Positions 33,241-41,458 of a stretch of DNA of 64,000 nucleotides are shown here, piece by piece. This stretch comes from Armatimonadota bacterium (lineage in GTDB: Bacteria; Armatimonadota; JAAZEB01). The notes under the pieces are model-generated. The model had not been told where the DNA came from. It made no database searches and saw nothing but the letters and a program-made list of their open reading frames with translations. Positions within the stretch are counted from its first letter, which is position 1; each line of letters starts with the position of its first letter. The stretch covers positions 36,822 to 100,821 of the forward strand of contig JAAZEM010000188.1 in the NCBI GenBank assembly GCA_012512265.1, in the 5' to 3' direction. Position numbers and translations under genes: made by a program.

Positions 33241-35241
33241 ATGGAGTTTCCAGGGAACACGCTTTACGGCACGGCGCCGGAGCCGTATGAGATTGAGGAA
33301 GATCGCGCGGGCGGGGCGCTCGTTTTGCGCACGCCTTTCTATGCCATCGAGCACGACCTGCGCGCCGGCGGGGCGATCCGCGCGATCCGGCTGTTCCAGG
33401 GCTCGGGGGAGAACCTGCTCCTGGCGCCGATGGGGTGCGAGGTTGTCTTGGAGGGCGACGCGCGCGTCTTCTCCACGCTGTCGGATTCCTCGCCCCGGGT
33501 GGATGTGTCTCGCGATGGGGAGAGGGTCCGGGTGGACGTCGCCGGAGTGATGCGCTCCCCCGAGGGCGAGAGCTGCGGCGTCGAGTATCAGATCCGCTAC
33601 GAGTACCGCTGGGGCGCGATCCGGCTCTGCCAGCGCTTCCGCTTCCCGGGGGATGGCGCGCGTGTCCGCCGGCTCACGCTGTTGCAGTGGAAGCTGCGCC
33701 CGGAGCTCGGCTCGTTCGCCGTGCGCCCTGGCGCACCCGCGGAGGCCTCTGCCTGGCTGGGCGCTTTCGGCGTCTGCCAGTGGGGCCGGTTCACGCCGGG
33801 CGCCTCTTTCGACTGCCCCTATGAGAGCCGGTTCGTGCCGCGCTACGTGGCGTGCGCGGAGCAGGGTCGCGAGGGCCTGGAGTGGTTCGCTGGCTCGAAG
33901 CTGTCGCAGTGGGATTACCAGGCATGTGGGCGCCCGGGGTATGGCCACCTCTACCTCGGCCCACAGTCGCGCCCGCCGGCGGTGGTGTGCACCATCTCGC
34001 CCGTGAACATCCCCTCGGGGGCGGTGCCGATGGCCGGCGACTACACGTTCGATTCCTGGCTGGGCATCCCGGTCCTCTCCGGGCGGGCGCACCGCCCCTT
34101 CCTCCATCGCTCGTTTAACCGCCACGACTGGCCGACGCGCGAGAAGATCCGCGCCTGGGCCGAGGCCGGGGTGCGTACGGCGCACTTCCACCACGATGGC
34201 GATACCTTCCGCGATGGCCTCTTCTGGCGCGATGGGAGCTACCCACCCTTCGGTCCGGAAGATATGAAGGAGTACGACCGCGTGATCCGCGAGCTCCAGG
34301 AGCACGGGATTCGCGTGGCCACCTACTTCTCGAACAAGGAGCTGCACCCGACGACGGCGGCCTACCAGGCGCACGGCGCCGAATGGGCGCGGCTTCCCGG
34401 CGAGCGCGGGCAGCAGCTTCACAATGCCTACGCGGGGGATGAATACGGCGCCCAGATGTGCCTCCGCTCCGGCTGGCTCGCCCAGCTCAAGGAGAATATC
34501 GACACCGTCCTGCGCAACCACCCGCTCGATGGCGTCTACTATGATTGGAACGTTGCCCTCTACTGCCATAACCCGGCGCACGAGCCAGACGCGGAGCCCG
34601 GGGAGCTTCCCGATTACGGCGGATGGGCGCTCTCGCCGGTCGGGCATTGGGACGTGGATGAGCTGGTAGAGCTGATGGAGTGGACGCGCCAGCGCGTCGG
34701 CCGGGATGGCCTTGTCATCATTCACAACACGATGGTGCCGTGCGCCGTGACCGAGAACCTGGCCGATTACGTGGTCGCGATGGAGTGGGGCTATGGCCGG
34801 CTCGCGACGGCGGCGCCGCCGCTCGCCTCGCTCCCGCTGGAGTGGAGCTTCATGGGTGCGCGCCCGCGCGGCGTCATTGGCTACGGCTGCCTGGAGCGCG
34901 ACGCCCCGGAATCGGTCCACCGCCAGATGACGCTGCGCTGCCTGCTCACTGGCACGGCCCCCTGGCCGGCGCAGGACCTCGACCTGGAGCTGTTCGCGCC
35001 ACTGCGCGATTACGACCTGAGCCAGTATCGCTTCTATGACTGGCGGAGTGCCCCCGTGCGCCTGGAAGAGGAGGGAGTGGCTGCCGCGGCCTATATCGGC
35101 GCGCGCGAAGCCCTGGTGGTTGTAGGCAACCTGACGGGAGAGGCGCGTACGGCGCGAGGCGCGCTCGCCTCGGGCGAGAGCTTCGCGGTGGAGCTACCGC
35201 CCGATGGGGCCACGGTGGTGCGCATCCCCCTGGATCGCTGA
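33241..35241 (+). CDS. TIM-barrel glycoside hydrolase-like protein, family unassigned
   Basis: 666 residues, no signal peptide. The N-terminal 290 residues are beta-rich, as in the supersandwich domains of GH31/GH36/GH97 enzymes. The second half is barrel-like with AHFHHDGDTF, HGIRVATYFSNKEL, DGVYYDWN (a possible catalytic Asp at a strand end) and VIIHNTMVP, followed by a C-terminal beta domain. I cannot name the family; a GH36-like or DUF6259-like enzyme is possible. It probably acts intracellularly on oligosaccharides released by the lyase encoded 70 bases upstream. ATG 33241 is chosen because the upstream extension is shadow sequence. Confidence 0.78.
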   Translation: MEFPGNTLYGTAPEPYEIEEDRAGGALVLRTPFYAIEHDLRAGGAIRAIRLFQGSGENLLLAPMGCEVVLEGDARVFSTLSDSSPRVDVSRDGERVRVDVAGVMRSPEGESCGVEYQIRYEYRWGAIRLCQRFRFPGDGARVRRLTLLQWKLRPELGSFAVRPGAPAEASAWLGAFGVCQWGRFTPGASFDCPYESRFVPRYVACAEQGREGLEWFAGSKLSQWDYQACGRPGYGHLYLGPQSRPPAVVCTISPVNIPSGAVPMAGDYTFDSWLGIPVLSGRAHRPFLHRSFNRHDWPTREKIRAWAEAGVRTAHFHHDGDTFRDGLFWRDGSYPPFGPEDMKEYDRVIRELQEHGIRVATYFSNKELHPTTAAYQAHGAEWARLPGERGQQLHNAYAGDEYGAQMCLRSGWLAQLKENIDTVLRNHPLDGVYYDWNVALYCHNPAHEPDAEPGELPDYGGWALSPVGHWDVDELVELMEWTRQRVGRDGLVIIHNTMVPCAVTENLADYVVAMEWGYGRLATAAPPLASLPLEWSFMGARPRGVIGYGCLERDAPESVHRQMTLRCLLTGTAPWPAQDLDLELFAPLRDYDLSQYRFYDWRSAPVRLEEEGVAAAAYIGAREALVVVGNLTGEARTARGALASGESFAVELPPDGATVVRIPLDR

Positions 35242-35277
35242 GCAGCACTCCGGCTATCTGCCCCAGAGGAGAAGAAG

Positions 35278-36186
35278 ATGATCCGTCTTGGATTTGTCGC
35301 CGGTGCCGGCATCTACCATGCCGTGCAGTTCGCGAAGATGTTCAACGGGCTGAACGAGGAGTTCAAGCACCTCGACCCGTATGGCGGCCGGCCGCCGATG
35401 GCGCGGATCGAGGGCGCCACCGTGGTCAAGGTGTTCGACGAGAACCGGCAACACGCCGAGAACCTGTCGCGGTTCGCCAACGTGCCCGTTGTCGCAAATA
35501 GCCTCGAGGAGATGTTGGAGGGCGTCGACGCGATCTACATCGGCGATGACTTGACGATGAAGCAGTATCAGTATGCCCGGCCCTTCATCGAGAAGGGGAT
35601 ACCCACCTTCATCGACAAGCCGATGGCAGACAGCGTCGCCGCGGCGCGCGAGCTGATGGACCTGGCGCGCTGGCGGAAGTGCCTCCTGATGTCCTCCTCG
35701 GCGCTGAAGTACACCAAGGAGTTCGCGCCGGTGACGAGCGGTGAGGCGGATGTGGGCGAGATCGTCATGGCGTGCACTCTGGGCCCGGCGGACCTGAGGC
35801 TCTCACGCCCGTTCCTCTTCTACGGGATGCACGCGGTGACCCTCGGGCACACGCTGATCAACAGCCGGCCAGTGGAGGTGTTCGACGTGGGAGAGCGCGG
35901 CCGGACCGCCGTTCAGGTGAAGTACCTCAACGGTGCCCAGCTGACGGTGATGTGCCCGCACGGCGTGCCGGTCGGCTTCCAGGGGCTGGTTCAGGGCACC
36001 CGGGGCAGCTTTTACGCGAAGGTGGCCGACTCGGCGCATTACTACTCCACCATGCTGAAAGAGTTTCTGGCGATGGTGGAGAAGGGTGAGCAGACGTTCG
36101 ACCTGCTGCAGGCGGTTGAGGTGATCCAGATCTGCTGTGCCGCCGAAGAGTCGGTGAGGACTGGCCGACCCGTGCGCCTCGGCTAA
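35278..36186 (+). CDS. Gfo/Idh/MocA-like oxidoreductase
   Basis: 302 residues, slightly short for the family. It has GFVAGAGIYHA at the N-terminus, a Rossmann-like strand with VFDENRQHAENL, and FIDKPMADS, matching the family E-K-P block with Asp-Lys-Pro. The C-terminal part contains YGMHAVTLGHTL, corresponding to the His block. GAGGAGAAG directly precedes ATG 35278. It closes the lyase-glycosidase-oxidoreductase set; its TAA stop abuts repeat element copy 3. Substrate unknown, probably a sugar or uronate derivative. Confidence 0.85.
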   Translation: MIRLGFVAGAGIYHAVQFAKMFNGLNEEFKHLDPYGGRPPMARIEGATVVKVFDENRQHAENLSRFANVPVVANSLEEMLEGVDAIYIGDDLTMKQYQYARPFIEKGIPTFIDKPMADSVAAARELMDLARWRKCLLMSSSALKYTKEFAPVTSGEADVGEIVMACTLGPADLRLSRPFLFYGMHAVTLGHTLINSRPVEVFDVGERGRTAVQVKYLNGAQLTVMCPHGVPVGFQGLVQGTRGSFYAKVADSAHYYSTMLKEFLAMVEKGEQTFDLLQAVEVIQICCAAEESVRTGRPVRLG

Positions 36187-36351
36187 CCCGCATTATTCAT
36201 CAAGAATAATGAAAAGAAGTCTCCCTGCCAGGCGTAGCGCGGGCCCGTAGGCACAGCCCCGAAAACACTCTGCCTCTAGGCGCTTGTGGCAGCAACGATG
36301 TGTCACCAGACAAGAGCCTTCTTCTTGAAGTATTCTGGTGAATACTTCGGG
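36187..36351 (-). repeat. palindrome-bounded intergenic element, copy 3 (subfamily A, reverse)
   Basis: In reverse orientation, with CCCG right after the TAA stop of the 35278 gene. The CATTATTC-end palindrome (36191-36211) has one extra loop base; the AAGTATTC-end palindrome is at 36328-36347. The reversed interior aligns with copy 1 (shared CAAGA-GAAG-CTCTTG segment and GAGTGTTTTCGGGGC). Confidence 0.85.
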
Positions 36352-36355
36352 CTAA

Positions 36356-36514
36356 CCCGCATTATTCATCAGAATAATGAAAAGAAGTCTCACTGCCAGG
36401 CGAGGCGCGGGTTCGTGGGCACAACCCCGAAACATCCTGCCTCCGGACGCCTGTGGCGACATATGTCACCAGGCATGTGTCTTCTTGAAAAAGTATTCTG
36501 GTGAATACTTCGGG
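36356..36514 (-). repeat. palindrome-bounded intergenic element, copy 4 (subfamily B, reverse)
   Basis: Lies head-to-tail with copy 3, only CTAA between their terminal CGGG and CCCG. Palindromes at 36360-36379 and 36491-36510 are both perfect. Its reverse complement matches copy 2 almost base for base (GACATATGTC palindrome, GCGTCCGGAGGCA), so it derives from the other subfamily rather than from duplication of copy 3. Confidence 0.87.
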
Positions 36515-36528
36515 CTGATGGTGCGCTG

Positions 36529-36572
36529 GAGAGGGGCGCCTGGCACCATGCCGCGTGAAGGGCGCCCCTCTC
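36529..36572. other. 12-bp inverted repeat next to element copy 4
   Basis: GAGAGGGGCGCC at 36529-36540 pairs perfectly with GGCGCCCCTCTC at 36561-36572 around a 20-base loop. It lies between the repeat pair and the 36711 gene; no U-tail. The remainder to 36710 holds no gene. Confidence 0.5.
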
Positions 36573-36710
36573 GCGCTCGCGTCCGGCGGGAATCGGGCGC
36601 TGGCCCGTGGAATCGAGAGATATGCTGGCGCTCTGGATGCCGCGCCGCCACGCTGGAGGAAGGGGCAGTCGGCCTTTCGCGTGGACGTTGGCGTAGAAGG
36701 GGCGGGAGAG

Positions 36711-37493
36711 ATGTTGCCGACAGTCGACTTTTGCGGTCTGACCGTGACCCGGCTGATTATCGGGGCGAACCCCTTTGGGGGCTTCAGCCATCAAAGCAAG
36801 GAGCGCGACCAGGAGATGGTGGCCTACCACACGCCGGAGCGGATTCGGGAGACGTGGGCGCGCGCCGAGGCGGCGGGGATCAACACGATGATCACCAACA
36901 ACGAGACGCCTCACGTGATCCGCACGGTGGAGGAGTATCTGGCAGAGGGCGGAAGGCTCCAGTGGATCGCGCAGGTTGCCAACCGCACCTACGCCAGCAT
37001 GTTCGAGGCGATCGATAAAGCCGTGGCTATTGGCGCCAAAGCCCTCTATTTCCATGGCGGCCTGGTGGATAACCTCTATGCCGAGCGTGACGAGGCAACC
37101 CTTCGCTCCTGGATCGAGCACGCCCGTGGCCACGACATTCCGGTCGGCGTCGCCGGGCATTCGACCGAGACGCACGATTGGGTGGATAGCCTGGACTTGG
37201 TAGACTTCCACGTCGTCTGCTTTTTCAACTGCGGCAGCCTGCACAGTGGCAAGGGGCACAAGTTCAAGCTGGCTGATGCCTTCGCCGCCGGCCAGTGCAT
37301 CCAACGCCTGGTAAAGCCGTGCATCGCCTATAAGATCATGGCGGCCGGCCGCATCGACCCAGTCATGGCGTTCGAGTATGCCTTCGAGACGATCAAGCCG
37401 GGCGATGTTGTGAACGTAGGCATGCACCGCGGCGACAAAGATAACATGGTCGAGGAGAACGTCGCCCTCGTTAAACAGATCCTCGGGGCATAG
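36711..37493 (+). CDS. aldo/keto reductase-like TIM-barrel protein, function unknown
   Basis: 260 residues. The N-terminal LIIGANPFGGFSHQS resembles the aldo/keto reductase opening. Barrel-like strands follow (INTMITNNETP, ALYFHGGLVDN, PVGVAGHS, PCIAYKIMAAG). The AKR tetrad is not evident: the usual catalytic Tyr and Lys environments are absent, so it may be a non-redox barrel such as a sugar isomerase or epimerase-like protein. ATG 36711 has GGGAG upstream; the extra 52 residues of the ORF track are shadow sequence. It stands between the repeat pair and a convergent dehydrogenase gene. Confidence 0.7.
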   Translation: MLPTVDFCGLTVTRLIIGANPFGGFSHQSKERDQEMVAYHTPERIRETWARAEAAGINTMITNNETPHVIRTVEEYLAEGGRLQWIAQVANRTYASMFEAIDKAVAIGAKALYFHGGLVDNLYAERDEATLRSWIEHARGHDIPVGVAGHSTETHDWVDSLDLVDFHVVCFFNCGSLHSGKGHKFKLADAFAAGQCIQRLVKPCIAYKIMAAGRIDPVMAFEYAFETIKPGDVVNVGMHRGDKDNMVEENVALVKQILGA

Positions 37494-37630
37494 GCCATCC
37501 GTCAGGGGACGACACCCGGGCGCCGCTCTCGGAAGACGTCTGTCGGGGGCGGGGGGCGCAACCTGCGAGGCTGTCGAGGGACTCGGCGGGGTCGGAGAAT
37601 GGCCACCCGCGTGGCCGCAGTTTGTGAGCC

Positions 37631-38686
37631 TCAGGCGCGGGTACCGGACGTCTGAGTCGGGGCAGGGGATCGCAGGCGCGTGAGCTGCTCCCAGACCTCA
37701 TCGGGCACGGGGATGCCCTCTTTCTGGCGGCGTTCTGCCTCGCGGCGCTCGACCTCGCCCGGAACCAGGATCTCTCGCGCGCCGGGCGCCAGGCGCGCGC
37801 TCTTCACCCAGGAGATCAGGCTGGCGGCGAACGCGGCGAACTCGTCGCGCCCGCAGAAGGCGCGTGGGTCGATGGCCAGGAAGGTGAAGGCATTCCCGCC
37901 CCTCCTGGCATCAGGACTGCTGCATCCGGCGCCACTGAGCGCGCCGGCCAGCACATCCACCATTAGGCCTAGCGCGAAGCCCTTGTAGCCAACGTTGCCC
38001 CCTAGCGGCAGGAGCGAACCGGGCGGTTGCTGGTAGAGGACGTTGGGGTCGCGCGTCGGATTCCCGTCGCTATCGACAATCCAGCCCTCGGGGACCGGCT
38101 TTCCCTGGATGCGGTAAGTTCGCACCTTCCCTTCGGCGACCGCGGAGGTGCTGATGTCGATGACGATGGGGGCGTCCCCCGTGGGGATGGCGCAGGCGAG
38201 CGGGTTGGTGCAGAGCCGGGCGTCGGCGCCGCCCCAGGGCACCGTGTTGTGCGCCCCGCCATGCCCGTTCACGAAGAGCATCCCGACCATGCCGCGTGCG
38301 GCAGCGATCTCCACGTACTCCCCCAGCCGGCCGATGTGCGTGGAGTTGTGCACCGCCACGCCGGCGAGGGAACACGCCTCCGCCTTGGCGACCGCTATCT
38401 CCGCAGCGCGCGTCGCCGCCACCTGCCCGAAGCCCCAGTGGGCGTCGAGCACCGCCGTGCTGGGCGTTTCACGGATTACCTCGATGGGCGCGCCCGGGAC
38501 AACGCTCTCTGCCCGGATCGCCTCCAGGTACTGCGGCAGGCGCATCACGCCGTGAGAGTCGTGCCCGGCCAGGTTGGAGGCGACCAACGACCGGGCCACA
38601 ACCCGCGCCTCGTCCACGGGCACCCCGTGTGCCGCCAGGGCATTCTCGGCGATCTCCGTCAACTCTTCCGCGGATACGAACGGCAT
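37631..38686 (-). CDS. Ldh2/malate-type NAD(P)-dependent dehydrogenase
   Basis: 351 residues of the malate/L-lactate/ureidoglycolate/2,3-diketogulonate dehydrogenase superfamily, which lacks a Rossmann fold. Diagnostic segments are the catalytic-His block AGHDSHGVMRLPQYL, the STHIGRLGEYVE block, the NPLACAIPTGDAPIVIDIST strand and GYKGFALGLMVD near the C-terminus. It reduces a 2-keto acid or oxidises a 2-hydroxy acid. In this sugar-acid setting a 2-keto-aldonate or diketogulonate substrate is plausible but unproven. It is 37 bases downstream of the GlpD-like gene on the same strand. The 137 bases after it are hairpin-rich (GGCCAC-CCGC-GTGGCC). Confidence 0.88.
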   Translation of the reverse strand: MPFVSAEELTEIAENALAAHGVPVDEARVVARSLVASNLAGHDSHGVMRLPQYLEAIRAESVVPGAPIEVIRETPSTAVLDAHWGFGQVAATRAAEIAVAKAEACSLAGVAVHNSTHIGRLGEYVEIAAARGMVGMLFVNGHGGAHNTVPWGGADARLCTNPLACAIPTGDAPIVIDISTSAVAEGKVRTYRIQGKPVPEGWIVDSDGNPTRDPNVLYQQPPGSLLPLGGNVGYKGFALGLMVDVLAGALSGAGCSSPDARRGGNAFTFLAIDPRAFCGRDEFAAFAASLISWVKSARLAPGAREILVPGEVERREAERRQKEGIPVPDEVWEQLTRLRSPAPTQTSGTRA

Positions 38687-38723
38687 GGCAACTCCTCTTC
38701 CGGCTACGTGGCCACGCGATGCG

Positions 38724-40352
38724 TCAGGGCTCGATTCCGGCGCTCAGGTAGTCGGCGGCGGCTTCATATCGGCGGCACTCCTCGCGCTCGTGCTCCGCGC
38801 TCCAGCCGAGGAGCAGGGCGAATTCGCGCGAGACCCGCTCCAGCGCGTCGAGGCCGTGATCCGGGCGGAAACCGATCCCGGTGCGCCGGAGGAGGAAGTC
38901 GGCGGGCGTGACGGCCATCTCCGCGCGACAGGCGTGGTGGATCTGGGCGAGAATTTCGGGATGGCCCGGGGTAATCCGCTCGCGCAGGCGCGCGTCGGCT
39001 TCGGCCAGGGCCAGCACCTCCGCGGCGCGCGTGCCATAGAGCCCAACCAGATGCTCGACCTGCTCCTCATCAAGGCCAATCGCGGAAGCGCGAGGGGCAA
39101 GCCGGCAGCGCGTGACCTCTGGGGCTTCGCTGCCGCCCGGGAGCGGCTCGACGGCGGTCCGGCAGGGCATCCGGCGCCCGAGGATGCGTCCGACGAGATC
39201 GACGGCCTCGGCAGCGATGGCGCGATAGGCCGTGATCTTCCCGCCGAAGAGGGAGAGGAGCCCGGGCGTACCCTCTCGGGCGTGGTCGACAATCCGATGC
39301 CGGCGCGAGACGTCCGACTCCGCCTTCTTCCGAGAGCGCACCAGCGCGCGCACGCCGGCAGTGGTCGCGAAGACGTGGCCGAGGTCGGCATGCGGGAAGA
39401 CGCGGCGTGTCTCCTCCACCAGGTAGCGCACCTCGTCCGGGAGGGCGGTGACCTGGTCTGGGCTTTCCTCGTAATCAGTGTCGGTGGTGCCGATGAGCGT
39501 GTTGCCTTCCCACGGCACGGCGAAGAAGATACGCCCGTCGCGCCGAGCCTGGAGCACGATGGCGTGCCGTGTGAACGAGGGGACCAGGAGGTGGATCCCC
39601 TTCGTGCGCCGGAGGACGGGCCGGGCCTCTGGGGAAGCGAGGCGCGCCACCTCATCGGCCCAGGGGCCGGCGGCGTTCACTGTGAGCCGGGCGCGGATGG
39701 GATGGGTTGCGCCCGTCAGCCGGTCTTCCACGAGGGCTCCGCAAACGCGCTGGCCGTCGCGCAACAGCTGGCGCGCTTCCGCATAGTTGGCAATCTGGGC
39801 CCCGTGTTTTTGGGCGCAGAGCGCGTTCTCCACGCACAGCCGCTCTGGATAGGCGACCTGGGCATCGTAGTAAAGCGCGCCGCCGCGCAGGCCCTCGCTC
39901 CGGATTCCCGGCTCCAGCTCGCGCACCTGCGCGGGAGTGAGCATCCGGTGCGAGGGAAGGCTTTTCCCCAGCGAGAGGAGGTCGTAAAGCACCATGCCGG
40001 CGCGGAGGAAGAGCGGACCCCAGCGGTCGCCGACATAACTCGGGGTGAGGAAGGGGATGCCGCGGACCAGGTGGGGCGCGATCTGGAGGAGGTGCTGACG
40101 CTCATGCAGCCCCTCATGCACCAGGGCGAAGTCGAACAGCTCCAGGTAGCGGAGCCCCCCGTGGATCAGCCGCGTCGATCTTGATGTCGTGCCATAGCCC
40201 AGGTCTTCCTTTTCGACGAGGGCCACACGGAGCCCGCGCATCGCGGGGTCGCGTGCCACGCCACACCCGAGGATGCCGCCTCCGATCACGAGGAGGTCAT
40301 ACTCTTCGCGCGCCATCGTCTCCAGGTCACCTCTGTTGCTCACCGATGCCAC
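38724..40352 (-). CDS. glpD: FAD-dependent glycerol-3-phosphate dehydrogenase (GlpD/GlpA-like)
   Basis: 542 residues. The FAD-binding loop VIGGGILGCGVARD is followed by the family block GTTSRSTRLIHGGLRYLE. NTLIGTTDTDYEESPD and LFGGKITAYRAIAAEA are also typical, and the C-terminal helical domain is complete. It oxidises sn-glycerol-3-phosphate to dihydroxyacetone phosphate, feeding electrons to quinone. The start is uncertain: the listed GTG (40352) directly follows a GGAGG, an internal GTG (40340) has GGAGG 9 bases away, and ATG 40316 has GGAG 4 bases upstream. No glpF, glpK or glpR lies nearby; instead it shares an operon with the Ldh2-type gene. Confidence 0.9.
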   Translation of the reverse strand: MASVSNRGDLETMAREEYDLLVIGGGILGCGVARDPAMRGLRVALVEKEDLGYGTTSRSTRLIHGGLRYLELFDFALVHEGLHERQHLLQIAPHLVRGIPFLTPSYVGDRWGPLFLRAGMVLYDLLSLGKSLPSHRMLTPAQVRELEPGIRSEGLRGGALYYDAQVAYPERLCVENALCAQKHGAQIANYAEARQLLRDGQRVCGALVEDRLTGATHPIRARLTVNAAGPWADEVARLASPEARPVLRRTKGIHLLVPSFTRHAIVLQARRDGRIFFAVPWEGNTLIGTTDTDYEESPDQVTALPDEVRYLVEETRRVFPHADLGHVFATTAGVRALVRSRKKAESDVSRRHRIVDHAREGTPGLLSLFGGKITAYRAIAAEAVDLVGRILGRRMPCRTAVEPLPGGSEAPEVTRCRLAPRASAIGLDEEQVEHLVGLYGTRAAEVLALAEADARLRERITPGHPEILAQIHHACRAEMAVTPADFLLRRTGIGFRPDHGLDALERVSREFALLLGWSAEHEREECRRYEAAADYLSAGIEP

Positions 40353-40528
40353 CCTCCATCTCGCCTCTTTCTATCAGGTTCCGTATCCCGGGTTGTTTTC
40401 CTGGAATCCTCGCTTACCAGCTCGGGAACGCATTTGCCGGTGGCTCGTCTGGTTAGTAGAGGCCGCTGCACTGGCATTGAGATGATGCCATGCGCCGCTT
40501 CCGGCAGCGGCCGCAGATGTGTTGAATG

Positions 40529-40544
40529 ATCGGGACCTCCCGAT
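40529..40544. promoter_or_regulatory. short palindrome upstream of the Spy-like gene
   Basis: ATCGGGA-CC-TCCCGAT, a perfect 7+2+7 inverted repeat in the 320-base divergent region between the GlpD-like and Spy-like genes. It is sized like a dimeric repressor operator. No clear promoter boxes or gene are visible in the rest of 40353-40675. Confidence 0.4.
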
Positions 40545-40675
40545 TCAGGTCCAAGGCAAAACACCAAGAAGTCGCAGCCCCATTTGCACTCGTCGCGCGG
40601 CATCCGACGCTGCGCGGTCGCGGGTTGGGGAAGGAGACGGCTTCTGCACGCTGCTTCTGAGGAAGGAGAGAGGAC

Positions 40676-41161
40676 ATGCTTCGACGATGGTGGTTCGTCG
40701 CGCTGGTTCCAGCGCTGTTGTATGCCGCGCCGGCGCAGGCGCAAGGGGGTTGGGGATGGGGGAGCCGCGTCGCCCCGGAGACGGAGAAGGAGAAGGCCTA
40801 CGTGGAGGATGCGCGGAAGCTGCGCTCCGAGCTCTGGCAGAAGCAGCGCGAGCTGTGGGATCTGCAGACTCAGGAGAAGCCGTCCGCTTCTGCCCTGAAG
40901 GCGAAGGAGACCGAGGTGAACACGCTGCGCCGCAAGCTCTCGGACCTCAACTACAAGAACCGCGAGCTGCGCTGGCAGATGATGGATCGCGCGCGTCAGA
41001 ACGCGGCCCGGTCGTGGATGGGGCGGGGTGTCCGCGGAATGGGGCCGGGCGCTGGTATGCACCCCCGGGGCATGGGCGGTCGTGGCGCCTGGATCCGCCG
41101 CCCAGGCAGCTGGGGTGGATGTGCCGCCGGTGTCTGCCCCTGGAAGGCGCCTGCGCGCTAG
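40676..41161 (+). CDS. small periplasmic helical protein, Spy/heavy-metal-sensor-like
   Basis: 161 residues. Signal peptide (WWFVALVPALLYAAPAQA-Q), then a charged helical hairpin (about 35-110; EKEKAYVEDARKLRSELWQKQ) and a low-complexity Gly/Met/Arg-rich tail (MGRGVRGMGPGAGMHPRGMG). This outline resembles CpxP/Spy/ZraP-family proteins and CnrR-like metal sensors, although the LTxxQ motifs are not found. The Met/His/Cys-containing tail could bind copper or another soft metal. GGAAGGAGAG lies just upstream of the ATG. Likely a periplasmic chaperone or stress sensor; low certainty on function. Confidence 0.7.
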   Translation: MLRRWWFVALVPALLYAAPAQAQGGWGWGSRVAPETEKEKAYVEDARKLRSELWQKQRELWDLQTQEKPSASALKAKETEVNTLRRKLSDLNYKNRELRWQMMDRARQNAARSWMGRGVRGMGPGAGMHPRGMGGRGAWIRRPGSWGGCAAGVCPWKAPAR

Positions 41162-41181
41162 CAAAGGGCTCAGCCGATAGT

Positions 41182-41284
41182 GGACAGGCAGGATTGCAGG
41201 CGGTCCTGCCTGTCCGAAGATCAAATCGGGAACACCCCAGGGCCGTGCTCTCTGCTGTCTCCTAGGAAGAGCACGGTCCTGGGG
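41182..41284. terminator. two long hairpins after the Spy-like gene
   Basis: GGACAGGCAGGA/TCCTGCCTGTCC (41182-41193 with 41204-41215, 12 bp perfect). Then a 17-bp stem with a single G-T pair starting CCCCAGGGCC (41235-41251 with 41268-41284). Neither has a long U-tail. They separate this gene from the kinase unit. Confidence 0.6.
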
Positions 41285-41458
41285 CTTCGGCTTGCGCCGG
41301 CCACACGAGAGGGGCGGCAAAAGGGTGTGGCGGGGGGGAGCAGAGCCCGTCTCGTTGCGAATGCACTTTGCCTCTCTCCCGGAGGGATAGTCCGGGCAAG
41401 GGAGGATGCCGGTGGCCCGCCCGACGAAACCTCATGCTCACACTTCCGAAACTCTCAT

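Noticed and set aside
31365-33260. 631-aa minus ORF and the 33178-34920 minus ORF
   Set aside because: Antisense shadows of the multidomain lyase and TIM-barrel genes; no recognisable domain.
13897-36514. The four repeats as a CRISPR array
   Set aside because: Copies are about 159 bp, widely spaced and in two orientations; no short repeat-spacer pattern exists in the window.
36390-37427. 345-aa minus ORF reading through element copy 4
   Set aside because: Its C-terminal part is simply the repeat translated; the 36711 gene on plus is the better call.
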